Assembly: GCA_028044295.1 (NCBI GenBank)
Contig: JAOFSE010000002.1
Span: 1-64,000, forward strand
Direction: 5' to 3'
Length of the DNA: 64,000 nucleotides
From: Sulfurimonas sp.
Lineage (GTDB): Bacteria > Campylobacterota > Campylobacteria > Campylobacterales > Sulfurimonadaceae
A model generated the notes under the pieces. It was not told where the DNA came from, ran no database searches, and saw nothing but the letters and a program-made list of their open reading frames with translations. Position numbers and translations under genes: made by a program. Positions 1 to 6,976 of the stretch are shown piece after piece; position 1 is the first letter of the stretch; each line of letters begins with the position of its first letter.

Positions 1-39
1 TACATAATCTTCATTTGAAGACCATGCATATAGAAGGTA

Positions 40-570
40 TTAAGAAAGTATCTTTAGTTTTGGAGTATTTGGATTTTCTGCAGTAACTTCGCGAACACTT
101 TCATTTTCATCTTGACTTAATCTCTTGAGTATTTCTACTGGTGTTTTAAGATTTTTAGCAACAGCCGCTCTTACATTTTCATCAGAATCTTTACTTAGTT
201 TATCTAATATACCAACAGTTATATTTGGGTTAACAGAGATTGATATTCTAACAAATACATCATCATCTAAACTAAGTTTATTTAGTATTTTCAGTGGTGT
301 ATTTGGATTACCAGCTACCCAGGAAACTATATCCTCATCATTACTTAATTCAACTAATGTATCTACTGGAGTATTTAGGTGTTCTGCAACAAATTCTCTT
401 ACAAATACTTTGTCATCTTTACTAAGTTTTACTAATGTCTCAGGAGATGTGTTTAGGTTAGCTGCAATTCTAGCTCTTATAAATGGATCTTCATTGGTAC
501 AATGTCTATCTAAATCTTCAGGAGATGTGTTTTGATCTTGTACTAATGCTAATGTCTCTAAATCTATCAT
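40..570 (-). CDS. Leucine-rich-repeat-variant (LRV) / HEAT-like repeat protein
   Basis: The 176-residue protein is almost entirely six full copies and one partial copy of a 24-26 residue unit, with consensus NTPxxILxKLSxDxDxxVRxxVAxNP. This pattern matches the LRV repeat family: short helical repeats that stack into a solenoid and usually bind other proteins. I see no signal peptide, membrane segment or catalytic motif. It stands alone, divergent from the ribbon-helix-helix gene downstream on the other strand. The repeat assignment is firm; the function is unknown. HEAT-like repeats are the main alternative label. Confidence 0.75.
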   Translation of the reverse strand: MIDLETLALVQDQNTSPEDLDRHCTNEDPFIRARIAANLNTSPETLVKLSKDDKVFVREFVAEHLNTPVDTLVELSNDEDIVSWVAGNPNTPLKILNKLSLDDDVFVRISISVNPNITVGILDKLSKDSDENVRAAVAKNLKTPVEILKRLSQDENESVREVTAENPNTPKLKILS

Positions 571-652
571 ATATAATACCTTTTAAATAATTGGTGGAAT
601 TGTAGCTTGTAATGTCTTAAATATAGTTGCCATTTTTAATATAGGGCTTTAA

Positions 653-1078
653 GTGAAGATACAATATCATATGGAACTTATAGATCCAAAAAGGGAACAT
701 ATACTTATGGATAATACTATCAACATAAATTTTAAAGTTACACCATCACAAAAAGAAACTATTGACTCAAGAGCTAATGAGAATGGCTTTAGTGATACTG
801 CGAGCTATCTAAAAGTAGTAGCATTAAAGATGGATAGATTTATACTTACTGATGCAGGGTCTGCCACGGAAGAAAAGTCCATAGAACTAAGCTTTACAGT
901 TACTCCAGAGCAAAAAACTAGAATAGAAGAAAATATGAAAGTTAGTGATTGCCAAGATATGAGTAGGTATTTAGAGTATGTTGGAATGTATGGAGCAATA
1001 TCAGCCGTGGTTGAAGTACGTTCAAGTGGAAATCTTGAAGCAATGCTTGCTCGTATTGCTAAGGCAAAAGGAAAGTAA
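653..1078 (+). CDS. Tandem ribbon-helix-helix-like protein
   Basis: The protein holds two similar segments, roughly residues 24-60 and 75-110. Each has a short strand (INFKVTPSQK and LSFTVTPEQK) followed by two predicted helices ending in SYLK or RYLE. This is the layout of ribbon-helix-helix DNA-binding units of the MobC/DUF1778 type, here duplicated in one chain. The GTG at 653 opens the frame, but the ATG at 707, with a purine-rich AAGGGAA about ten bases before it, is an equally good start and would give 123 residues. Its stop overlaps the next start (TAATG), so the two genes are translationally coupled. A regulator of the downstream membrane globin is plausible but inferred. Confidence 0.55.
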   Translation: MKIQYHMELIDPKREHILMDNTININFKVTPSQKETIDSRANENGFSDTASYLKVVALKMDRFILTDAGSATEEKSIELSFTVTPEQKTRIEENMKVSDCQDMSRYLEYVGMYGAISAVVEVRSSGNLEAMLARIAKAKGK

Positions 1079-1983
1079 TGAACGATTATCAAACTATCAA
1101 AAATGATTATAAATTCACAAAAGAAGAAGAGGTTATTTTAAAAGAACTTCAACCAAAAATGAATGAAATAGCAGATACGTTTATAGATGAGTTTTATGAT
1201 TATATTTGGGGGTTTGGCAAGACTGCTCAATTTTTAAAAAACAAAAAGATAATAGAACACCATAAAGTTAAGATTAGAGAGTGGTTTATTAATCTCTTTT
1301 GCGGGAAGTATGACTTAGAGTATTTTATGTATTTATATAAAATAGGCGAGATTCATGTGAAGATTGGATTGCCTACGCATTATGTAAACTCTGCTTTTAC
1401 ATTTGTTAGAACTTTTATCTTTAAGACTATTGAAAATAACTTTGAAAGTAAAGAGAGACATGTACAAGAGATTAAGGCTTGTCAAAAAATAATAGATATG
1501 AACCTTGACTCACTAACTAGCTCATATAGAGAAGAGGAATTAGGTAAGTTTTTGTCCATGTCTCATGTTGAAAAGAACATCTTAAGTAGCTTAAAAAAGT
1601 TTAACTCTTACATAAACTATTTTTTAGCTGGTGCATTAGCTATAGTTGCATTTTTTGCTATTGGACTATTTGGATACGATATTTATCTACTCTTTTTTAC
1701 AGATATAAAAATAGAAAAAGGAATTTTGACAGTACTCGGAAGTTTACTTGTCTTATGGGCATCCATTGAACTTATTCATGAGGAGATAGAACACCTACAA
1801 GGAAAAGGTTTTGCTATTGGTGCATTTATTATGTTAGCGATGGCTGCGCTAATTAGAAAAGTTCTTATTTATTCTTTATCTTCTGAAAAGGGTGAAGAGT
1901 TACTTATTATCGCGGTTGTTTTAGTTGGATTAGCCTTGTCTTATTGGCTTGTAGGTGCTAAGAAAAAAAGTCCTTTAAGGTAA
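1078..1983 (+). CDS. Globin-sensor domain fused to a PsiE-like membrane domain
   Basis: Residues 1-155 form a protoglobin/globin-sensor domain: a helical N-terminus (DYKFTKEEE), then YKIGEIHVKIGLPTHYVNSA, which carries the histidine expected to be the proximal haem ligand and the IGLP turn typical of the family. Residues about 180-298 contain four hydrophobic segments with the ELIHEEIEHL and IRKVLI signatures of the PsiE (phosphate-starvation-inducible) family. The protein is therefore probably a haem-based gas sensor anchored in the inner membrane, with no kinase, cyclase or methyl-accepting output that I can see. It starts inside the stop codon of the tandem ribbon-helix-helix gene. The domain calls are good; the signalling role is inferred. 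Confidence 0.8.
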   Translation: MNDYQTIKNDYKFTKEEEVILKELQPKMNEIADTFIDEFYDYIWGFGKTAQFLKNKKIIEHHKVKIREWFINLFCGKYDLEYFMYLYKIGEIHVKIGLPTHYVNSAFTFVRTFIFKTIENNFESKERHVQEIKACQKIIDMNLDSLTSSYREEELGKFLSMSHVEKNILSSLKKFNSYINYFLAGALAIVAFFAIGLFGYDIYLLFFTDIKIEKGILTVLGSLLVLWASIELIHEEIEHLQGKGFAIGAFIMLAMAALIRKVLIYSLSSEKGEELLIIAVVLVGLALSYWLVGAKKKSPLR

Positions 1984-2373
1984 CTTTTTTTCTGGCTTAG
2001 GAGAAGTGTCTAATTTTGAAATCGCTTCAAGAGCTGGTTCAAACTGCTCAGGAGTCAAAACAAAAGCGTGAACACCAAACTCTATAATATCTCCAATCTT
2101 TTCTTCATAGTCACCTAAAATCAACGAGACTAGCACTAATTCAGGTTTCATTTCTTTAATTTGTTTCATAAAAGTAGTTCCATCAACTGGATCAACACTC
2201 ATGTCATCAATAATAACATCGTATTTATTATTCTGAATAAGTTTAAGTGCTTTTTGATCACCTTTAACTTTATCTACTTTATTGAAAAGTTCATCAAATA
2301 TTTTAGTGTCTGAATCAAATACAGAATTATTATCTTCGATGAATAGTACATCTAGCTTTTTATTTGTGCTCAT
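1975..2373 (-). CDS. Single-domain response regulator receiver, atypical
   Basis: The whole 132-residue protein is one CheY-like receiver. It keeps the acidic pair E13-D14, the phosphoacceptor region YDVIIDDMS (D57 aligned with the usual aspartate) and the DG turn. The conserved lysine of the KP motif is missing: the equivalent site reads FVLTPEQF. A receiver without that lysine often cannot change state normally on phosphorylation. It has no output domain and no adjacent kinase. It runs convergently into the globin-PsiE gene, overlapping it by nine bases, and lies just downstream of the truncated haemoglobin on the same strand, so the two may be co-transcribed. Confidence 0.75.
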   Translation of the reverse strand: MSTNKKLDVLFIEDNNSVFDSDTKIFDELFNKVDKVKGDQKALKLIQNNKYDVIIDDMSVDPVDGTTFMKQIKEMKPELVLVSLILGDYEEKIGDIIEFGVHAFVLTPEQFEPALEAISKLDTSPKPEKKLP

Positions 2374-2382
2374 TTTTTGCCT

Positions 2383-2721
2383 TTAAATCTTTTTCTTAGA
2401 AGTTTTGAATTCTTGCATGAGTTGACCTGCTCTTTTTTTAAATATTTTAGCTACATCTGGTGTATATACTTCATCTGTTGTTTCAGAAAAAAGATGTAAC
2501 CACTGTATAAAGCTAGATTCTTTTATACGAGGCATCTTAACATGTGCCCCCACAAAGTTACCATAGTAAGTGTCTTCACCCAAAATTTTTGCTAACCAAA
2601 AGTCAGCTAATAGTTCTATATGGTCTATCCAATCTTGATCTGTTATATCATCACCAAGCTCATGTGTAAAGTATGGTCCTAGTTCAGTATCCTTAATAGA
2701 TTTCTCATAAAATGAGGTCAT
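2383..2721 (-). CDS. Group III truncated haemoglobin, start region probably frameshifted
   Basis: The protein matches group III (Ctb-like) truncated haemoglobins: FYEK near the N-terminus, LGPYF, a DIHIELLADFW-like helix region, and H60 in GAHVKMP as the proximal haem ligand. Such proteins bind oxygen and handle nitric oxide. Family members begin about 17 residues earlier, and the upstream DNA does encode the missing piece in frame (ELQDTITRENLRVL, resembling the Campylobacter N-terminus) but with no ATG, GTG or TTG. An ATG preceded by AAAAAAGG lies at 2773-2771, one base out of frame. Either the gene carries a one-base insertion, or translation starts at the internal ATG and gives a shortened globin. 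Confidence 0.8.
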   Translation of the reverse strand: MTSFYEKSIKDTELGPYFTHELGDDITDQDWIDHIELLADFWLAKILGEDTYYGNFVGAHVKMPRIKESSFIQWLHLFSETTDEVYTPDVAKIFKKRAGQLMQEFKTSKKKI

Positions 2722-2859
2722 TAATACTCTAAGGTTTTCTCTAGTGATTGTATCTTGAAGTTCTATACTTCATCCTTTTTTATCAATGATAGATTTTTTT
2801 GAAATGAAATTATAGCAAGTTAATCAAAATCTATAACATAGAATACAGCTTTTATAGAT

Positions 2860-2865
2860 TATAAT
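2860..2865 (+). promoter_or_regulatory. -10 box of clpS-like gene, possibly leaderless
   Basis: A perfect TATAAT ends seven bases before the ATG at 2872. A transcript started at the usual distance would begin at or beside the start codon. No Shine-Dalgarno-like sequence is present between the box and the ATG, which fits a leaderless mRNA. Confidence 0.4.
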
Positions 2866-2871
2866 TCTATT

Positions 2872-3165
2872 ATGCCTATAAAAATTAAGCCTCATGTAGA
2901 TCTCAAGCTATTTGAGCCAAAAATGTATCTTGTTACTATTGTTTATGACAAACATGTTTCATGGGAGTTCTGTGTGAAAATTCTTATGGGAGTTTTTCAT
3001 TGGAACGAAGAGAATGCAAAAGCTATCGCTCATGAAATCGTCACAAATGGTGAAGGTATATGTGGTGGTTATATGCTAGAGATAGCAGAAAGTAAAGCCG
3101 AACTTGTTGAACAACAAGCTAAAAAAGAAGGCTTCTCTTTATACTGTTTAGTTGAAGAAGTATAA
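2872..3165 (+). CDS. Divergent ClpS-family protease adaptor
   Basis: The 97 residues align over their full length with ClpS: PKMYLVTIV, then WEFCVKILMGVF, then EGICGGYMLEIAESK and a C-terminal LYCLVEEV. Classical ClpS hands N-degron substrates to ClpA and holds the substrate amino group with an NDD motif and a histidine. Here NDD reads YDK, and the His position before NGxGICG is valine (EIVTNG), so the canonical pocket is largely lost. No clpA is adjacent. The nearest AAA+ gene is the convergent ClpA/FtsH-like chimera 0.4 kb away. The fold call is confident; a normal N-end-rule function is doubtful, so I withhold the clpS symbol. Confidence 0.85.
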   Translation: MPIKIKPHVDLKLFEPKMYLVTIVYDKHVSWEFCVKILMGVFHWNEENAKAIAHEIVTNGEGICGGYMLEIAESKAELVEQQAKKEGFSLYCLVEEV

Positions 3166-3166
3166 T

Positions 3167-3562
3167 TTAAACTTTTAAAAAGACTGCCATTTCAGTGTCC
3201 ATTGTCTTGACATGATGAGTCATCCATGGAGTTAATCCACCTTTAACATAAGCTATTATTGCACCTGGATCTCTGTTTGTATCAAAGTATTTCATTAAAG
3301 CTTTTAATTCATGTAAATGTCTGTCATGCTCACTTTTATGTTCTGTAAATGCTGGAAATCTTGCTTCTTTCATTAGCTTTTCTTCATCAGTAAAATGAAT
3401 TGTAGTATGATCAAGTAACTCTTGTAAAACCTCTTTAATTACTTTTACATTACCTTCTTTTGATACTTTGTCTAGTTTATTAATTAGTAACATATCTTCT
3501 AAGTGAGTATCATTCATACTTGGTACTAGTACCATTGGTAATTGGTCTTGCGTTATCAACAT
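3167..3562 (-). CDS. Bacteriohemerythrin
   Basis: A 131-residue four-helix oxygen-binding protein with a non-haem di-iron site. All the ligands expected for bacteriohemerythrin are visible: H20, then H56 and E60 in HFTDEE, then H75 and H79 in HKSEH, then H117 and D122 in HVKTMD. It probably binds or delivers oxygen in the cytoplasm. It lies eight bases downstream of the AAA+ chimera on the same strand, so the two are very likely one transcript, and it converges with the clpS-like gene with one base between their stop codons. Confidence 0.92.
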   Translation of the reverse strand: MLITQDQLPMVLVPSMNDTHLEDMLLINKLDKVSKEGNVKVIKEVLQELLDHTTIHFTDEEKLMKEARFPAFTEHKSEHDRHLHELKALMKYFDTNRDPGAIIAYVKGGLTPWMTHHVKTMDTEMAVFLKV

Positions 3563-3570
3563 CTTTCCTT

Positions 3571-6195
3571 TTACTGTAGTAAACTATCTAGCTCATCCGC
3601 ATAAATAATTTCTTTTTGAAGTAGTAACTTTGACAACTTCTCTATAGCATTCCAATTTTTACTGACTAGCTTTTCAATATTTTTTTCACCTTCAAGCATC
3701 CATCTTTCAAGCGCAGCATCGATTTTTGTATGATAATGTTCAGTATCTTTAGAGCTTATAGAATTTCCTTGCGCATCGATAACACCATTTATATTGATGT
3801 AGCCTACATCTTTATCCATACCATAATGTGCTATCGCTACATAAGCATCACGTGTTGCTTGTTGTAGGTCATTTGAAGCTCCAGAGTCCATACCTTCTAT
3901 ATCACCAAAATGTTTTATTTGAGATGCTCTACCTGCCAAAGATACACATATTCTGTCTTTAAAATCTTTTACTGTCATATTCTCTTGAACATCATTATAG
4001 TTATTTGAAATAAAGTATTCGTTGTTGTCTTTTGGCGTAAGACTTACATGCTCAATATTTACGTGAGGCATTAGAGTTTTAGAAATAACAGCACGACCTG
4101 CCTCATAAACTGCTGTCTCTTCAAACATCTGTTCAAGAGATAAGTACGATTGTCTATCACCGTATTTAATAGTGTTAATTTGGTCTATTAAAATATCTTG
4201 TGTTATCGCAGGTAGACTATGGCGTAAACAGTAAAATGAAGCTTCTTTACCTAGCATTTCAAGTTGAGAGCCTGTAAATCCTGTAGTGTACATTAGAAGT
4301 TTTTTCATATCAAAATTACCGCTAGTTGGTTTGTCTTTGATTACTCTATCTAGGAAGTATTTTCTAGCGTCTTTATCAAGGTTATTGATTTCTATATGAA
4401 TTTCAACACGACCAGGTCTTATGATTGCAGGGTCAATATTTTCTTTATAGTTTGTTGCAGCAATCACAAAGATATCTTCACCTTTTCTACCTGAGAAACC
4501 GTCCATTTCAGAAAGAAGTTTATTGATTGGCACTTCTCTACCATTTTCACCATCACGTTTACCAAGAGTGTCTATCTCGTCTATAAAGATGATAGCTGGA
4601 GCATAGGCCTTTGCTTTTGTAAAGATGAGTTTAGTTCTTTCAGCTTGTAAGAGTTCTAATCCAGTTGTTGAGATAAAAGGAAGTTCTGCTTCTTTAGCAA
4701 ATGCTTTTGCTAGCATAGTTTTACCAGTACCTGGAGGTCCATAAAGAAGCATACCTTTTGGAGGTTCAATTTTAAACGTGTCTAAAAGTTTTGGTTCTTT
4801 AAAAAAGTTTATTACTTCCCCAAGTCTCTGTTTAGCTTTGTGATGACCTGCAATATCATCAAAAGAAACATTTGGAATATCAAATACTAAACCATCCTCG
4901 CTAAAGTCTTTGATTCTAACGACTTGAGAAAATTTACATGAGTTTACCTTGTAAGTTATAACACCGTTTTTATCAGTAATAACATCATCAATATCTAGTG
5001 TAGTGTTTTTTCTAAATAGTTCTCTTACTAATGTTTCAGTCTCAATAAGTGGGTTTACTCTATCTTTTAAAAATGTTGTTGCTTCTTTAGATACAGAGAC
5101 TTTTATCTGTTTAAAGCTCATTATTGGTTTGTCTGTATCTTGCATGTATTGAGTTATTCTGTTGAAAAAGAATGTACTCACTTTTTCTTTAATACGTCTT
5201 GCATCAAGTTCTGGAGCAAAGTTAAGCATCTGAATCGTTAAAAAGTTATCAAAGTTTTTAGAAACTACAAACTCGATTTTATATTGATCTAAAAAATCTT
5301 CTTTAAAATCAAGAAATACTCTTTTAGATATTTTTTCAAAAGCGTTGTATTCAAGTTTGTTAAAAAGAACAATATTAGCTTTTGAAAATCTAGAAACAAG
5401 TTCTGGAACAATAGCCTCTTGTATCCCACCACTTCTTGATTCTCTCTTTTTTTCTCTCTTGATTGCTTCAAGAATCATAGACTCAGCTTGAATATAATCT
5501 TTTTTAACTAAATCTTTAAACTTGTAATCAAGATAAAGCTCTTTACCAACACTAGTCGTAATGATAAAAATAGCTTCAGTGAAATCAACCATATAGTTGG
5601 CATTTTCATCATTATAAATAATATCTTGATCTTCATTACATGGTTCATCAGTGATTTTGTCCCAACCACAGGCATCGCGCATCTTACCACCTTCAAAGAT
5701 TGAAAAAAGGTTGTTTTGGATTACATTGTCACACTTCTCAAAAGAATCAAGCACAATGATGGCCTTAGGATTTCTATGCACGAAACCTGTTAATTGACCA
5801 ACACCATAACCTTTCCAACCAGCTGGATAACCATAAAGTTCTCCACCATTTTGTTGATGGTACTGTGTCATATCAAAGGTCATAAGTTTGTATTTTGGAA
5901 TGTGCTGTGCCATAAGTTCAGCAAGATAAGTTTTTCCAGTAGCTGGAGAACCTAGAAAAAGGTAAGTAGACTTAGGTCCTTTTTCATCTTTCATAGAAGT
6001 TTTCATACTGTTTGAAACAATATTGATAGCTTGTTCTTGTCCAAATAAATCTTTAGTTAGCTCAGCTTTGAATGCTTTAACAAACTCTATATTGTCTTGT
6101 GCTTCTTTTAGGGCTGATTCGTCCCATTCTGTTTTTGCTTCTAACTTTTTGTGCTTTTCAATATTTGCTTTGACTAATGCTTCTGTCTCTGTCAT
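3571..6195 (-). CDS. ClpA/B-type plus FtsH-type AAA+ chimera with inactive M41 peptidase
   Basis: The 874-residue soluble protein has three parts. Residues about 45-330 are a ClpA/ClpB second-ring-type AAA+ module with Walker A GSPATGKT (82-89). Its Walker B reads IIVLDSFEK, so the catalytic Glu of the usual DE is Ser151. Residues about 440-680 are an FtsH-type AAA+ module with intact GPPGTGKT (486-493), IIFIDE (535-540) and the RPGR arginine-finger region, but without the FVG pore loop. Residues about 685-874 resemble the M41 peptidase of FtsH, yet the zinc motif HEAGH is YEAGR (697-701); the SGASNDL segment with the third ligand, D776, remains. The two N-terminal membrane helices of FtsH are absent. 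It is therefore a predicted cytoplasmic unfoldase or scaffold without protease activity, co-transcribed with bacteriohemerythrin. I know no name for this architecture. Confidence 0.85.
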   Translation of the reverse strand: MTETEALVKANIEKHKKLEAKTEWDESALKEAQDNIEFVKAFKAELTKDLFGQEQAINIVSNSMKTSMKDEKGPKSTYLFLGSPATGKTYLAELMAQHIPKYKLMTFDMTQYHQQNGGELYGYPAGWKGYGVGQLTGFVHRNPKAIIVLDSFEKCDNVIQNNLFSIFEGGKMRDACGWDKITDEPCNEDQDIIYNDENANYMVDFTEAIFIITTSVGKELYLDYKFKDLVKKDYIQAESMILEAIKREKKRESRSGGIQEAIVPELVSRFSKANIVLFNKLEYNAFEKISKRVFLDFKEDFLDQYKIEFVVSKNFDNFLTIQMLNFAPELDARRIKEKVSTFFFNRITQYMQDTDKPIMSFKQIKVSVSKEATTFLKDRVNPLIETETLVRELFRKNTTLDIDDVITDKNGVITYKVNSCKFSQVVRIKDFSEDGLVFDIPNVSFDDIAGHHKAKQRLGEVINFFKEPKLLDTFKIEPPKGMLLYGPPGTGKTMLAKAFAKEAELPFISTTGLELLQAERTKLIFTKAKAYAPAIIFIDEIDTLGKRDGENGREVPINKLLSEMDGFSGRKGEDIFVIAATNYKENIDPAIIRPGRVEIHIEINNLDKDARKYFLDRVIKDKPTSGNFDMKKLLMYTTGFTGSQLEMLGKEASFYCLRHSLPAITQDILIDQINTIKYGDRQSYLSLEQMFEETAVYEAGRAVISKTLMPHVNIEHVSLTPKDNNEYFISNNYNDVQENMTVKDFKDRICVSLAGRASQIKHFGDIEGMDSGASNDLQQATRDAYVAIAHYGMDKDVGYININGVIDAQGNSISSKDTEHYHTKIDAALERWMLEGEKNIEKLVSKNWNAIEKLSKLLLQKEIIYADELDSLLQ

Positions 6196-6252
6196 ACCTA
6201 CTCTTTGATTATCATTTTTGTAGTTTTATCTGTATACTACATTATTATTTCG

Positions 6253-6258
6253 TATAAT
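6253..6258 (+). promoter_or_regulatory. Candidate -10 box for tpm
   Basis: A perfect TATAAT, preceded by TTTCG, lies 92 bases before the tpm start in the 154-base gap between the divergent AAA+ chimera and tpm. It is the best plus-strand promoter match there. Confidence 0.35.
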
Positions 6259-6313
6259 ACTTCATTTTAGTTGAGTATAAGCATAAAATAAAGTACTGGT
6301 AAAGCAGTTTAAA

Positions 6314-6327
6314 TTTACTAAAGTAAA
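6314..6327. promoter_or_regulatory. Inverted repeat upstream of tpm
   Basis: TTTACT and AGTAAA form a perfect 6-bp inverted repeat around AA, 22 bases before the tpm start codon and downstream of the TATAAT at 6253. It could be an operator or a short hairpin. In such AT-rich DNA it could also be chance. Confidence 0.25.
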
Positions 6328-6349
6328 CATCGAAAAAATAAGGATAATT

Positions 6350-6976
6350 ATGGAAGCAGATTTTTGGCATAATCTATGGAAAACAAATGAAATAGGCTTT
6401 CACAAGCAAGAAACGAATAAATTTTTAGTTGAGTTTTTTTCTATGTTAAATTTAAAGTCAAACTCTAGAGTTTTAATCCCCTTATGTGGTAAAACATTAG
6501 ATATAGAGTGGATACTTCAACAAGGTCACAAAGTTGTAGGTGTAGAGTTAAATGAAAATGCTATTAAAGAGTTGTTTATCTCTTTGAACCTAGACCCAAT
6601 CATCACAATGGTAAACTCATTTACTCTTTATAGTGCAAAAAATATTGACATATTTGTTGGAGATATTTTTGAACTAGATAAAAACATATTAGGTAATGTC
6701 GATGCAATCTATGACAGGGCTGCAATTATTGCATTACCATTAAGTATGCGTACAAAATATACACATAAGCTTATAGAGCTTACAGATAAGGTGTCACAGT
6801 TAATCGTATGTTATCAATATAACAAAAACATGATGGATGGACCACCATTTTCTGTTGAAGAGTGTGACATAAAAGAGTACTATAAAAATTCTTACAACAT
6901 TCGATTACTAAAGTCTGTAAAAGCTCCAGGGTTTGAAAAAATTAATGGTTATGAAACAGTATATCTACTTGGGTAG
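6350..6976 (+). CDS. tpm: Thiopurine S-methyltransferase family protein
   Basis: The 208-residue protein opens with MEADFWHNLWKTNEIGFH and carries PLCGKTLDIEWILQQGHKVVGVEL, the SAM-binding signature of the TPMT family, followed by DRAAIIALP. Bacterial members methylate selenium, tellurium or sulfur compounds with S-adenosylmethionine; the physiological substrate here cannot be read from sequence. The ATG follows a clear AAGGA at 6341. It is monocistronic and converges with bioA, the two stop regions overlapping by 12 bases. Confidence 0.9.
   Translation: MEADFWHNLWKTNEIGFHKQETNKFLVEFFSMLNLKSNSRVLIPLCGKTLDIEWILQQGHKVVGVELNENAIKELFISLNLDPIITMVNSFTLYSAKNIDIFVGDIFELDKNILGNVDAIYDRAAIIALPLSMRTKYTHKLIELTDKVSQLIVCYQYNKNMMDGPPFSVEECDIKEYYKNSYNIRLLKSVKAPGFEKINGYETVYLLG

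Noticed and set aside
1..39. Possible gene tail at the window edge
   Set aside because: Too short to assign; no convincing frame or motif.
125..535. Open frame antisense to the LRV-repeat gene
   Set aside because: It mirrors the repeat periodicity of the real gene on the other strand and has no own family match.
5289..5696. Short same-strand frames inside the AAA+ chimera
   Set aside because: They are out-of-frame shadows; the chimera reads through without interruption.
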